Source: Eublepharis macularius
Lineage: Eukaryota > Chordata > Lepidosauria > Squamata > Eublepharidae
NCBI RefSeq assembly: GCF_028583425.1
Contig: NC_072795.1
Span: 7,897,001-7,961,000, forward strand
DNA length: 64,000 nt
Reading direction: 5' to 3'
Every line of letters begins with the position of its first letter. The stretch's first letter is position 1. This document shows positions 51,422-60,500 of this stretch, piece by piece. Both the position numbers and the translations under genes were made by a program. Below the pieces are notes generated by a model. That model did no database searches. It had not been told where the DNA came from and saw only the letters and a program-made list of their open reading frames with translations.

Positions 51422-52430
51422 TATGTGTACGACTGCACATTTACCGTAAAACCACTGATCTCTCCTAGCGGAAAACTATTGTATACCTCAAGGTAGGAAA
51501 ATCCTATCCTATCGCCTTTCTCTGTTCCCTGTGTAGGCCTATCAGTTTCCTTTTCCAAACAAGTTGGGCAGGTTGAAGACGTGGAGGGTAAGACGCAAGT
51601 AAGAAAAACTGGACCATTTTGGGCTTGGAATGTACTGGCACACAAGATCACACAAATAAAGCTGTGATAACCAGAACACCGTTTAATTTTTTTTTTCCAA
51701 AAGACATTTTAACAACCATTTTGGTCATTAAAAAAAAATACAGTATCTTAAAATCTCACTTAGGAGAGGTTTTACAAAGGGGAGGGATCAGTTGAAACAA
51801 CAGTTTTCTTACACTGCTAGGGAGGCATAATTCCTAAAGATTGTTTTCGCCCATCTCGGTCTCAGGTCCTCCTGAAACAAGCACGCCAACAGAATTTCCC
51901 CCCACAACATATAAATCCCATGGTTTAAATAAATAAATAAATATCCCGCAATTCCATGGCCTCTTGGTTCTGCAAGAACAATTCTGACAACAGGCGTGCC
52001 TAGGTGGCCACCTAGGGTGGCACCCTCTGGGCAGACAGTGCCCCCCCTCCCCCGGCCCACCCTACGAGAGCCTAGTAAATGCATCGCTTCTTGTGCTAAG
52101 GGAAGAGAAGGTCAGGTAGCGGGGGATCAACAGGAAAGGGAGGTGTGAATGTGCCAAGGAAACCGAGCAGGGGAAGAACAGAAGAATGCGAGGGGCTTGG
52201 GGAGGGTGATACATCAGGGGCTACTTTGGGTAGAATTCTCCCTTGCCATCTTTTTCCCCACGGGAAGCACTGAACATATGAGAACTGAGGAGGAAGTCTC
52301 TAATGTGGGGTGGAGGAGGAAATTGTTCCTGGGCAGGTTTCGTGCATGGCCTGGAACCGACCCACTCCATCTGTGATACGCTTAGCTAAATGCAGTCCAC
52401 AAACAACGACTGGTGCCCGCTACCTACTGG
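51422..52430. other. Unassigned intergenic sequence
   Basis: Includes a TTTAATTTTTTTTTTCC run at 51680-51697 and an AAATAAATAAATAAATA run at about 51926-51943. No gene supported. Confidence 0.4.
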
Positions 52431-52435
52431 AGAGC

Positions 52436-52615
52436 CAGTTTGGTATAGTGGTTAAGAGGGGCAGGACTCTAACCTGGAGAGCCAGGTTTGATTCCCCACT
52501 CCTCCACCTGAAGCCAGCTGGGTGATCTTGGGTCAGTCACAGCTTCTCAGAGCTCTCTCAGCCCCACCCACCTCGCAGAGCTCCCTTCATCAGATGCAAG
52601 TAGGAAAAGGACAAA
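52436..52615 (+). mobile_element. tRNA SINE (partial)
   Basis: CCAGTTTGGTATAGTGGTTA, CCAGGTTTGATTCCCCACTC, GGGTCAGTCACAGCTTCTCA. Its 3' end is replaced by a PLE-like CTCCCTTCATCAGATGCAAG piece. Confidence 0.85.
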
Positions 52616-52878
52616 GGGAGCTCTTGAAAGCTCATACCCTGGAAATCTAGATGAAAGCTAGTTTGGTGTAGTGGTCAAGAGCGGCCAGATTCTAATCTGA
52701 AGAACCAGGTTTGATTCCCCACTCCTCCACTTGAAGCCAGTTGGGTGACCTTGGGTCAGTCACAGTTTCTCAGAGCTCTCTCAGCCCCACACACTTCACA
52801 GGCCGATTGTTGTGGGGATAATAACAACATATTTTGTAAACCGCTCTGAGTGGGCATTAAATTGTCCTGAAGGGCTGT

Positions 52879-53025
52879 ACATAAATCAAAGGTGGGTAGC
52901 CATGTTAGTCTGTCTGCGGCAGTAGAGCGGAGCAAGAGTCCAGTAGCACCTATAAGACTAACAAAATTTGTGGTAGGATATGAGCTTTCGTGAGCCACAG
53001 CTCACTTCTTCAGACATAAATCAAA
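52879..53025 (-). mobile_element. 123-bp PLE family-2 element with 12-bp TSD
   Basis: Exact ACATAAATCAAA at 52879-52890 and 53014-53025. Read on the minus strand, the element opens with CTGAAGA at its very first base and continues with a perfect hairpin and GAAAG. It ends ...CTAACATGGCTACCCACC. This is the simplest single-unit copy in the window and defines the family length. Confidence 0.85.
52986..53013 (-). ncRNA. Hammerhead-like core, family 2
   Basis: CTGAAGA, one A, GTGAGC-TGTG-GCTCAC (perfect 6-bp stem), GAAA. It matches the hammerhead order CUGANGA - stem II - GAAA except for one extra base before stem II. A stem I partner within the element is not evident. Confidence 0.45.
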
Positions 53026-53047
53026 CATTATTATTATTACCTCATCC

Positions 53048-54640
53048 CAAGGCTAAGCTTGTCTGTTAACTGCCACCATCTCATTAAGAAACTGACTAGT
53101 TATATTATGTAGCTGGAAAGCTAAGCACAGTTTACCGGGTCTGATGTTTTTCAGGCCCAGCCAAGTAGAATCTTGTTTGAGTACACAGAAAGCAGGCAGG
53201 ACGTCAGGTTGTTACATATTTCCATTTTTGTAATAGTATTTTCTTCCTGAAATAACTAACATTTCCTGCTTTCTCCCAGGCCTCTTTTCACACTATCAGC
53301 CTCCAACACTTCATTTGTCAATTTATTTTTTGCCAAAAAAAAAAAGTTTTCACTACATATACATACACGCGCACCACACAGGTCAAAGTGCTACTGCCAT
53401 AGAATTAAAACCCGATTTGTACACAGCACATACACAATGTATCTTTCCACTGATATTGAGGAAGGGAGGTTAAACAGAATGAAGTCTAGACAACACTGCA
53501 AGAAATTTCAAGGGAGACTGAAGTCCATGCGGGAGCGTTACAAAACCGAGGTGTTATTTGTGTTGGGGTCTCATTGGAGAGGGAGACAGAGAGATTAGAT
53601 AAGAAGGCTGGAATGCTGATATGCCCAAAAAAGCTTCTAGGCCTGACCTATCCTGGGATTATGGCAGTTCAAATTGATAACAGCTCTGCCATTCCTGAGG
53701 CTCGTGCCCGGTTCCCCCCAGTGCTGATGTGCCAAACGAAAATTACATTTTCATCACTGCTTTAAAGGAGACCTGCAAAAATAAAAAAAGAGAGAGACTT
53801 AAGCTGTACCCATGCCATTTAAAAACGACATATTGAGGAGGGGGTAGTTTCCAGTTAACTAAAGTCAAAAGGATCCATTTCTCCCTCTTCTCCATTCCAA
53901 ACAATATCTAGGAGAATGACAAGTACTCAACATGACAACTCCTTGGGGCGGCAGAATGAAAAGGGCATCCATGCACCACGGGAACACAGTTCACTCCCAG
54001 ACATCAATGGTGCAAGAGATGATGGGTATTTCTCCCTGGGCCAGCCCCATCGCCGGCTGGGTCCAAGTCAAGCCGCGGTGGCAAAGGTCCAGGAGGGAAT
54101 GACCGCACCTTTCTTGGGGTGGCAAAACACATGGAGCCAGCCCCAGTTAATTCCCCTGCTTCTAAGCCCAGTAGGACCAAGACCTCCAACCAATCCTGGT
54201 GGGACCAATGAAGAGGGGATGAGGGGAAGAGAAGGGGGGGCACATGATTTCCAGCAGGCTCCCTCTCTTCAGTCATGCTGGGTTTGAAGTACTCCAAGTG
54301 TAACGGGATGAAGTGGGAAAAAAGCCTCAGGCTCCAGGCAAAGAAGGGTTCTGCGCTAAGAGAACTGGGAGGCATAATTCCTAAATTATGGGCATTAAAT
54401 TATGGGAATTAAAGAGAACTGGGAATGCAGAAGTGAAGACTATCCTAAATTTATGTATGTACCCACTAGCAGAGCACTGACATTACAATAGGTACAAGGA
54501 TACAGTGCACCCAAAAGAGTGCCGCAAGAAATAATAATAGCAGCAGTACTAGAAGAAGAAATAATAGCAGCAGTACTAGATCGGGCCAAAGTTCCATCGA
54601 CTCCGACATCTCATTTCCAGCCGTGGTCAGCTACGTTCTT
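53048..54640. other. Unassigned intergenic sequence, possibly CAPN10 3' flank
   Basis: Repeat-poor compared with its surroundings. ATTTATTTTTTG at 53321 gives AAATAAA on the minus strand and could be a distal CAPN10 poly(A) signal, a weak guess. AGTACTAGAAGAAGAAATAATAGCAGC is tandemly repeated near 54540-54580. Confidence 0.3.
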
Positions 54641-54644
54641 CTGA

Positions 54645-54846
54645 GAGCCAAACTAAAAGTGACGTCTTACACAGGTTGGACACTAGTCGGCTTCCCTCAA
54701 GTTTTGATGGGAAATGTAGGCATCCTGGTCTTGCAGCTGTAATGGAGAGCCAAGCTGTAAAACCAGGGCGCCTACATTGCCCATCAAAACTTGAGGGAAG
54801 CCGACTAGTGTCCAACCTGTGTAAGACGTCACTTGTAGTCTGGCTC
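54645..54846. mobile_element. MITE-1, 202 bp, TSD TGA
   Basis: GAGCCAAACTAAAAGTGACG ... CGTCACTTGTAGTCTGGCTC, flanked by TGA at 54642-54644 and 54847-54849. Third full copy of exactly the same length. Confidence 0.88.
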
Positions 54847-54989
54847 TGAGAAGCTCACAATGAAGATAACACTCTCCACCCCACCATGGCTTGGCTCCTT
54901 TCCCAGTAACTGGGGATGCTGTCTTTCAACTGAAGGACTCCATTTCACTTTAGCGGCTAACCGACTGCCTTCAATAGGACTATTCTCCA

Positions 54990-56018
54990 GGTATCGCTCC
55001 AGGTTCTCAGCTGGGCCACTTAGGGATCAGGCGTGGAGAGCAATCAGCACTCCGCTGGTTCAACTCCCACGACTGCCACGAACTCTGCAGGTGGCCTTGG
55101 GTAAGCCACTCCTCTCAGCTCTAGCCCCCCAGCTGGATTGTGGGGATAACAACAACATGGAGTTTGTTCATTGCTCTGAGTGGGGTACTAATCTGTCCAG
55201 AAGGACAGTATAAGCACACTGTTGTTGTCGTCATTTCATGCTGCTGTTTTTTCCCTTAGCTGCAGCCTAATGACTCTTGGGCAGGTTTAAATGCCAAAAC
55301 TGGTTTTCTTACTTACACCACAAAACTAGCTTGTATGTGAACTGCTGTAGCATAGTTAAGTGGTTGGGCTGTGAATCAGCACTCTGCTGGTTTGAATCCC
55401 ACTACTGCCATGAGTTCAGTGGGTGGGCCATGAGTAACTCCCTCCTCTCGCCCCAACTCCCCAGCTGTATTGTGGGGATAATAACAACACTGACTTTGTT
55501 CATTGCTTTGAGTGGGGCACTAAGCTGTCTAGAAGAGCAGTATATAAAAGCAGTTATTATTATGAGCTGCTGTAGCATAGAGGTTAAATAGGTGGGCTGC
55601 AAATCAGCACTCTGCTGGTCCGAATCCCACTACTGCCATGAACTCAGTAAGTGGCCTTGGGAAAGCCCCTCTTCTCAGCCCCAGCTCCCCAGCTGGATTG
55701 TGGGGATAATAATAACACTGACTTTGTTCATTGCTTTGAGTAGGGCACTAAGCTGTCTAGAAGAGCAGTATATAAAAGCAGTTATTATTATGAGCTGCTG
55801 TAGCATAGAGGTTAAATAGGTGGGCTGCAAATCAGCACTCTGCTGGTCCGAATCCCACTACTGCCATGAACTCAGTAAGTGGCCTTGGGAAAGCCCCTCT
55901 TCTCAGCCCCAGCTCCCCAGCTGGATTGTGGGGATAATAATAACACTGACTTTGTTCATTATTCTGAGAGGGGTTCTAATCTGTCTAGAAGAGCCGTATA
56001 TAAGGACAATTATTATTA
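54990..56018 (+). repeat. Array of four tRNA SINEs, last two a 228-bp tandem duplication
   Basis: Units at about 55030-55230, 55340-55562, 55563-55790 and 55791-56018. Each has GAGCTGCTGTAGCATAG-type head, GAATCCCACTACTGCCATGA, CCCCAGCTCCCCAGCTGGAT and GTATATAAAAGCAGTTATTA. Units three and four are nearly identical with a period of 228 bp, so they arose by tandem duplication, not separate insertion. Confidence 0.85.
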
Positions 56019-56151
56019 TTTTCTCAGTGGGAGTGAATGGAAGCTCTTCATCCCTTTGCTCAGAGAGACCACTCTGAGCTAAACACGCTCCATGCCTGGC
56101 CACGGAGAACAGAGCCAACCTGCTTCTGACTCTGGATTTGGCTTCTGTTAG

Positions 56152-56385
56152 CGCCAAACTACAAGTGACGCCTGACACAGGTCGGACACTTTTCAGCTTC
56201 CCTCAAGTTTTGATGGGAAATGTAGGCATCCTGGCCTTGCAGCTTGGCTCTCCGACTGCTGTCCAATGGCCTTTTCAACTGTCACTTGTCCCACATTCCG
56301 CCAATCTGCCTACATTTCCCATCAAAACTTGAGGGAAGCTGGCAAGTGTCCAACTAGTGTCGGGCATCACTTGTAGTTTGGCCCA
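56152..56385. mobile_element. MITE-1 relative, diverged
   Basis: GCGCCAAACTACAAGTGACG ... ATCACTTGTAGTTTGGCCC with one extra CAGCTTGGCTC / TTTCAACTGTCACTTGTCCC segment in the loop. No matching 3-bp duplication. Confidence 0.65.
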
Positions 56386-56850
56386 GAGTCTTGTCAAAAG
56401 CATGTCAGAATGTTGGGAATTGGTCTTACAAGAAGATAAAGCAGGCTGCACAAATCGCGTGACTTGGCAACCCAAATGCCAACCACTCCTCTCAGCCAGG
56501 CCCACACGCTCATATTAACCTCCCTGGTTGCCTAGTTATGAGGATAAAACGGAGGAGGAATAACCATGTAAGTTAATTACCAGGCTTCTGGGAAGAAGGG
56601 CAAGATAAAAACACAGCTTGGAGCTTGAAAAGTGTCCCATTTTTGCTGCTTGCCCAGGTGGTCAGGCATCCTGGTAGGCAAAAACAGGTGGTGGTCAGGC
56701 ATCCTGGTAGGCCTTAGGATACAGGTTGGGGGCCAGCATTCAGCTTGGTGAAACACAGGGCTTGTGCAATCTGGGCATAGGAAAAGCATCCCTTCCACTT
56801 TCACGATCTCAAAGTCATGCACAGCCCACGCAGACTTTTGAGGACAACAC

Positions 56851-57024
56851 CTAACAGCGCAGGTCAGCGCACCCTCGTAAGAAATCTGCAACGCAACCAA
56901 CGTTTTGAAGAGCGGACCAAATCAAGCGACCATTTCCCCCCTTGGCTGCTTTACCTGGCTGCTGTTTGTCTTTCTCAGTAAAAGTAAACATTGCAATCTC
57001 CGTCAAGTCATCTATTTCGAAAAT
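56851..57024 (-). CDS. CAPN10: Candidate terminal exon of CAPN10 (uncertain)
   Basis: The preceding exon ends at a complete codon (phase 0). On the minus strand, acceptor gtgcag at 57025-57030 opens a frame IFEIDDLTEIAMFTFTEKDK that runs 57 codons to a TAG at 56851. An alternative acceptor (cggag, exon from 56997) gives EIAMFTF directly after the conserved LHE, which lines up loosely with the calpain-10 ending EVSVMAV. The earliest AG would stop almost at once. I am not sure which is used, or whether the real last exon lies elsewhere. Confidence 0.35.
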   Translation of the reverse strand: MFEIDDLTEIAMFTFTEKDKQQPGKAAKGGNGRLIWSALQNVGCVADFLRGCADLRC

Positions 57025-57415
57025 CTGCACTTTGTTTTCAGAACTGGGATTTTTTTTTACAGTAATTAAAAAGAAAGCCTTTTAAACCAGAAACAAACGA
57101 CAGAAAAATCTCCATCCTGAAGTGTGCAAAATGCAAGGAGTGAAAGAGAGGAAACGAACAGGAACGTTTTGAAATACTGATTTCCTGTAGCCAGAACTGC
57201 TCGTAAACCAGAATGCTAGGGTCAGGCTAACTTCTACATTTGTGATTATTAAGAAAATATGCAGCATGATCCCCAGCCAGTTTATGCAGAAGAAAATCCC
57301 GCTGAGTTCAATGGCACACACGCTTGCATAACTGTCCCTTAAGGCTACAACCTAAGAGACTCAAATGCCAACCCACTCCAAACGTTAATTTCCGCCTGCA
57401 CCAGCCACTGCCTTG
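57025..57415 (-). other. CAPN10 intron sequence
   Basis: Unique-looking sequence between the candidate terminal exon and the 57.4-kb MITE; no other feature seen. Confidence 0.35.
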
Positions 57416-57503
57416 CAGTGCAATCCTAAACCGAGTTACTCTAGTCTAAGCCCACTGAAATCAATGAGTTTAGGCTGGAGTAACTCTGCTTAGGATTGCA
57501 CTG
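57416..57503. mobile_element. 88-bp palindromic MITE
   Basis: GTGCAATCCTAAACCGAGTT ... AACTCTGCTTAGGATTGCAC, with inner CTAGTCTAAGCCCACTGAAA / TTTAGGCTGGAG. A degraded relative is at 57982-58062 (GTGCCATCCTACACAC...). No clear target duplication. Small palindromes of this type are common in reptiles. Confidence 0.7.
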
Positions 57504-57528
57504 TTATTGACTTCAACAGGTCACTCAC

Positions 57529-57574
57529 CTCGTGCAGTCTCTGCCCCAAAGTCTCCTGGATCTGAATGCTTTTC
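57529..57574 (-). CDS. CAPN10: CAPN10 46-bp exon
   Basis: Acceptor ctttcacgcag, donor GAG|gtgagt. Completes the Arg of IDR and encodes [15 protein letters not shown], the counterpart of the human PSIHSQEMLGQFLQE. Phase 2 to 0. Confidence 0.85.
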
Positions 57575-60500
57575 CTGCGTGAAAGCAAATAGACGCCATT
57601 GAAACTGCAACATGCATTTCCATTTTTTTTGTGTGTGCAATAGCTCATGAACCAAAGCAATTGATACAATCAATACAATAAAACAGCCATCATATGTACA
57701 ACTCATAAAACAAGCACGATGCGTGAATTCCAGTTTTAAATAACACATAACTGTAATCATAATCACATTTAACACCACCACCATAATACATCATTTGGGC
57801 CTGGCAAGCAGTTCTGGGGCAGTTTGTTTTTGTCCTGTAACTCGCACCAGTTCAAACTTGGGTAAAATTCCACACCACTAATCAACGGAGGATCTCCAGG
57901 CCAATCTCCTGAAATTTGAACATGCTCTTTTTGCTCCTTTGCAACTCGATGAACAATTCCCTAGAGCAGCAAGCTCATCAACAGTGCCATCCTACACACT
58001 TTTAAGCCCACTGACTTCAACAGACGTAGAAGGGGATAACTTTGCTCAGGACTGCTCTGTTTGTGGCCTTGGGCCAGCCCCCCTGTCTCTCAGCTTAAGC
58101 TAACTCAAAATGTTACTATGAGGGCAAAGCGAAAGAGAGTCACATATGCCAGCCTGAGCAATGTGAAGAAACAGCAAGATAAATATGGGATATATTGTCG
58201 AAGGCTTTCACGGCCGGAGAACGATGGTTGTTGTGGGCTTTCCGGGCTGTATTGCCGTGGTCTTGGCATTGTAGTTCCTGACGTTTCACCAGCAGCTGTG
58301 GCTGGCATCTTCAGAGGTGTAGCACCAAAAGACAGAGATCTCTCAGTGTCACAGTGTGGAAAAGATGTTGGCAGGTCATTTATATCTACTCAGGTCATTT
58401 ATATCTAACCCCACCCCTCCTGAGTAGATATAAATGACCTGCCAACATCTTTTCCGCACTGTGACACTGAGAGATCTCTGTCTTTTGGTGCTACACCTCT
58501 GAAGATGCCAGCCACAGCTGCTGGCGAAACGTAAGGAACTACAATGCCAAGACCACGGCAATACAGCCCGGAAAGCCCACAACAACCATAAATATGGGAT
58601 AGTTAAACTGAGATAGACAAAAGTCCAGTAGTACCTTTAAGACTAACCGACTTTATTGTAGCATAAGCTTTCGAGAACCACAGCATTCTTCGTCAGATAA
58701 AAATGGGATAGTTAAAATTGAGATAGACAAAAGTCCAGTAGCACCTTTAAGACTAACCGACTTTATTGTAGTGTAAGCTTTCGAGCCCCACAGTATTCTT
58801 CGACAGATGCATCTGACGAAGAGAGCTATCGTTCTCAAAACCTTACGCTGCAATAAAGTTGGTTAGTCTTAAAGGTGCTACTGGGTTTTTTACTATTTTG
58901 CAACTATAGATTAACATGGCTCACTCCTCTGGATCTATGGTCTTGGGACAGACAGAGGATCAAGCTACAGATTTACAATGAGTTCCCCCGCCCCAGCTCA
59001 GGATCTCTGTGACCACGCAGCAGCTGCATCGAATGGCTTCTTTTCTCCCCATGCCGAAACTGGAGTTATTTCCCTGTTTTTGCTCATCCACACATACCGA
59101 ATACTCCATGTGGAGCAGCAAGAATGGGGAAATAATCTCCCCCCACTCCAGCTATGTCCACATGGGAAAATGGCTTGGGGGACAGGCAGGAGCCCTTCTT
59201 CCCCTCACGATGGGATTCTGAGCCCACTTGGGCTCTCCTTCATTTTTTAAAAGCTATTCTCTACAGCTGCTGTGGGGCTGAGGAGAACCCAGGCCCAACT
59301 TGTTGAAAACCGAAACATGTACTTTGGCCCCAAAACAATTTTTTTCAGAGGGCTGAAGGTGGCACAATACCTGCCCCTTGCCTTTGGGACTGTGCACTCA
59401 CTCTTTTTTGTCCTACAATCATCTGTAGGAGAAGAGGTTTTGCAGGTTGTTGAGGTTCTGCAAAAACAGAGACATGAGCGCGATGCAAGAAACCGAGGGT
59501 GCACATCACAAAGCAAGGCTGGGTGTGCGATAATCTTGGACTCTCTGAGACGAAAAATAAAACCCCATCACAATCACCACCTATATACTAATTATACTGG
59601 CTGCCACATATTTGGAAATGGAGAAACCACTGATGTTGTAAGATCACCGCCCTAGGCCAGAAAAACTACGCGTTGGACCCATCTGTTGCACGATGCATCT
59701 TTTCCAAATGAGGCACATTTGCCAGAAAATTAGTTTGTATGTGAGCTGCTGTAGCATAGTAGTTAAAAAGTTCAGAGTGGTTATACATGGTTCCTTCTCA
59801 TTTTTATCTTTACAACAGCCCAGTGGGGGACCAGCTGAGACAGAATGACTGAGCCAGGGTCACTAAGCATGTTTCACAGTTAAGAAGGGATGCATGTACG
59901 TGTATACATACAGACACACCCTGAGACATGTCTAATAAAACAGCTGTCTTTTCTTAGGCCTAGAGGCTGGGACGATTTGGGACAATGGTGGTTCATTGCA
60001 GTTTGTGATTCGTCATGTTTAACGAACTACGAACCATCATGAACTTGCCCGGTTCGTGAACCAGTTTGTTTAGTTTGTTGGTTCGTTACTTCCAGGGCTG
60101 CAGAAGGTCTGCAGAAAGCCCATTCCACACACACACACACACACCACTGCCTAGGTAACAGACTGATTGCCGCCAGGTTGTCTGCAGTGATGAACCGAAA
60201 AACAAACCATACAAACCGCTCTAAAAATTATAGCGGTTCATTGTGGATTGTCAGAAATGAGCTCCGATGAACCACCAGTTCACAAACCAAAAACCGGCCC
60301 GGTTCATGATGAACTTTGGTTCATATTTCGGATCGTGCCCATCTCTACGTAGGACATATCTGCAATGCTAGCATCCCCTATCAACATCCTTGGCACACAT
60401 CTCAAAAACCCACTACAGACCCCAAGGTTTTTTGACTGATGTAAACTCAATGTACATTTGTAGCACAGCTGTGCTCCAAGAAAGGGACTTTCTGGGAAGA

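Larger units (their letters stand above)
52654..53047 (+). mobile_element. tRNA SINE hosting a small PLE-type insertion
   Basis: CTAGTTTGGTGTAGTGGTCA head to TTTGTAAACCGCTCTGAGTG and CTGTACATAAATCAAA. There the tail is interrupted at 52891-53013 and resumes as CATTATTATTATTAC. Confidence 0.85.
58179..58601. mobile_element. PLE family-1 long palindrome, 14-bp TSD
   Basis: Exact ATAAATATGGGATA at 58179-58192 and 58588-58601 around a 395-bp hairpin. The arms run from TATTGTCGAAGGC (left only) and GGTTGTTGTGGGCTTTCCGG, through GCCGTGGTCTTGGCATTG and the hammerhead-like block, to the shared centre GAGTAGATATAAATGACC. Both arms keep a hammerhead-like core, on opposite strands. It lies in the CAPN10 intron. 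Confidence 0.9.

Noticed and set aside
59272-59655. 127-codon frame in the CAPN10 intron
   Set aside because: No recognised family and antisense to the host gene; no supporting context.
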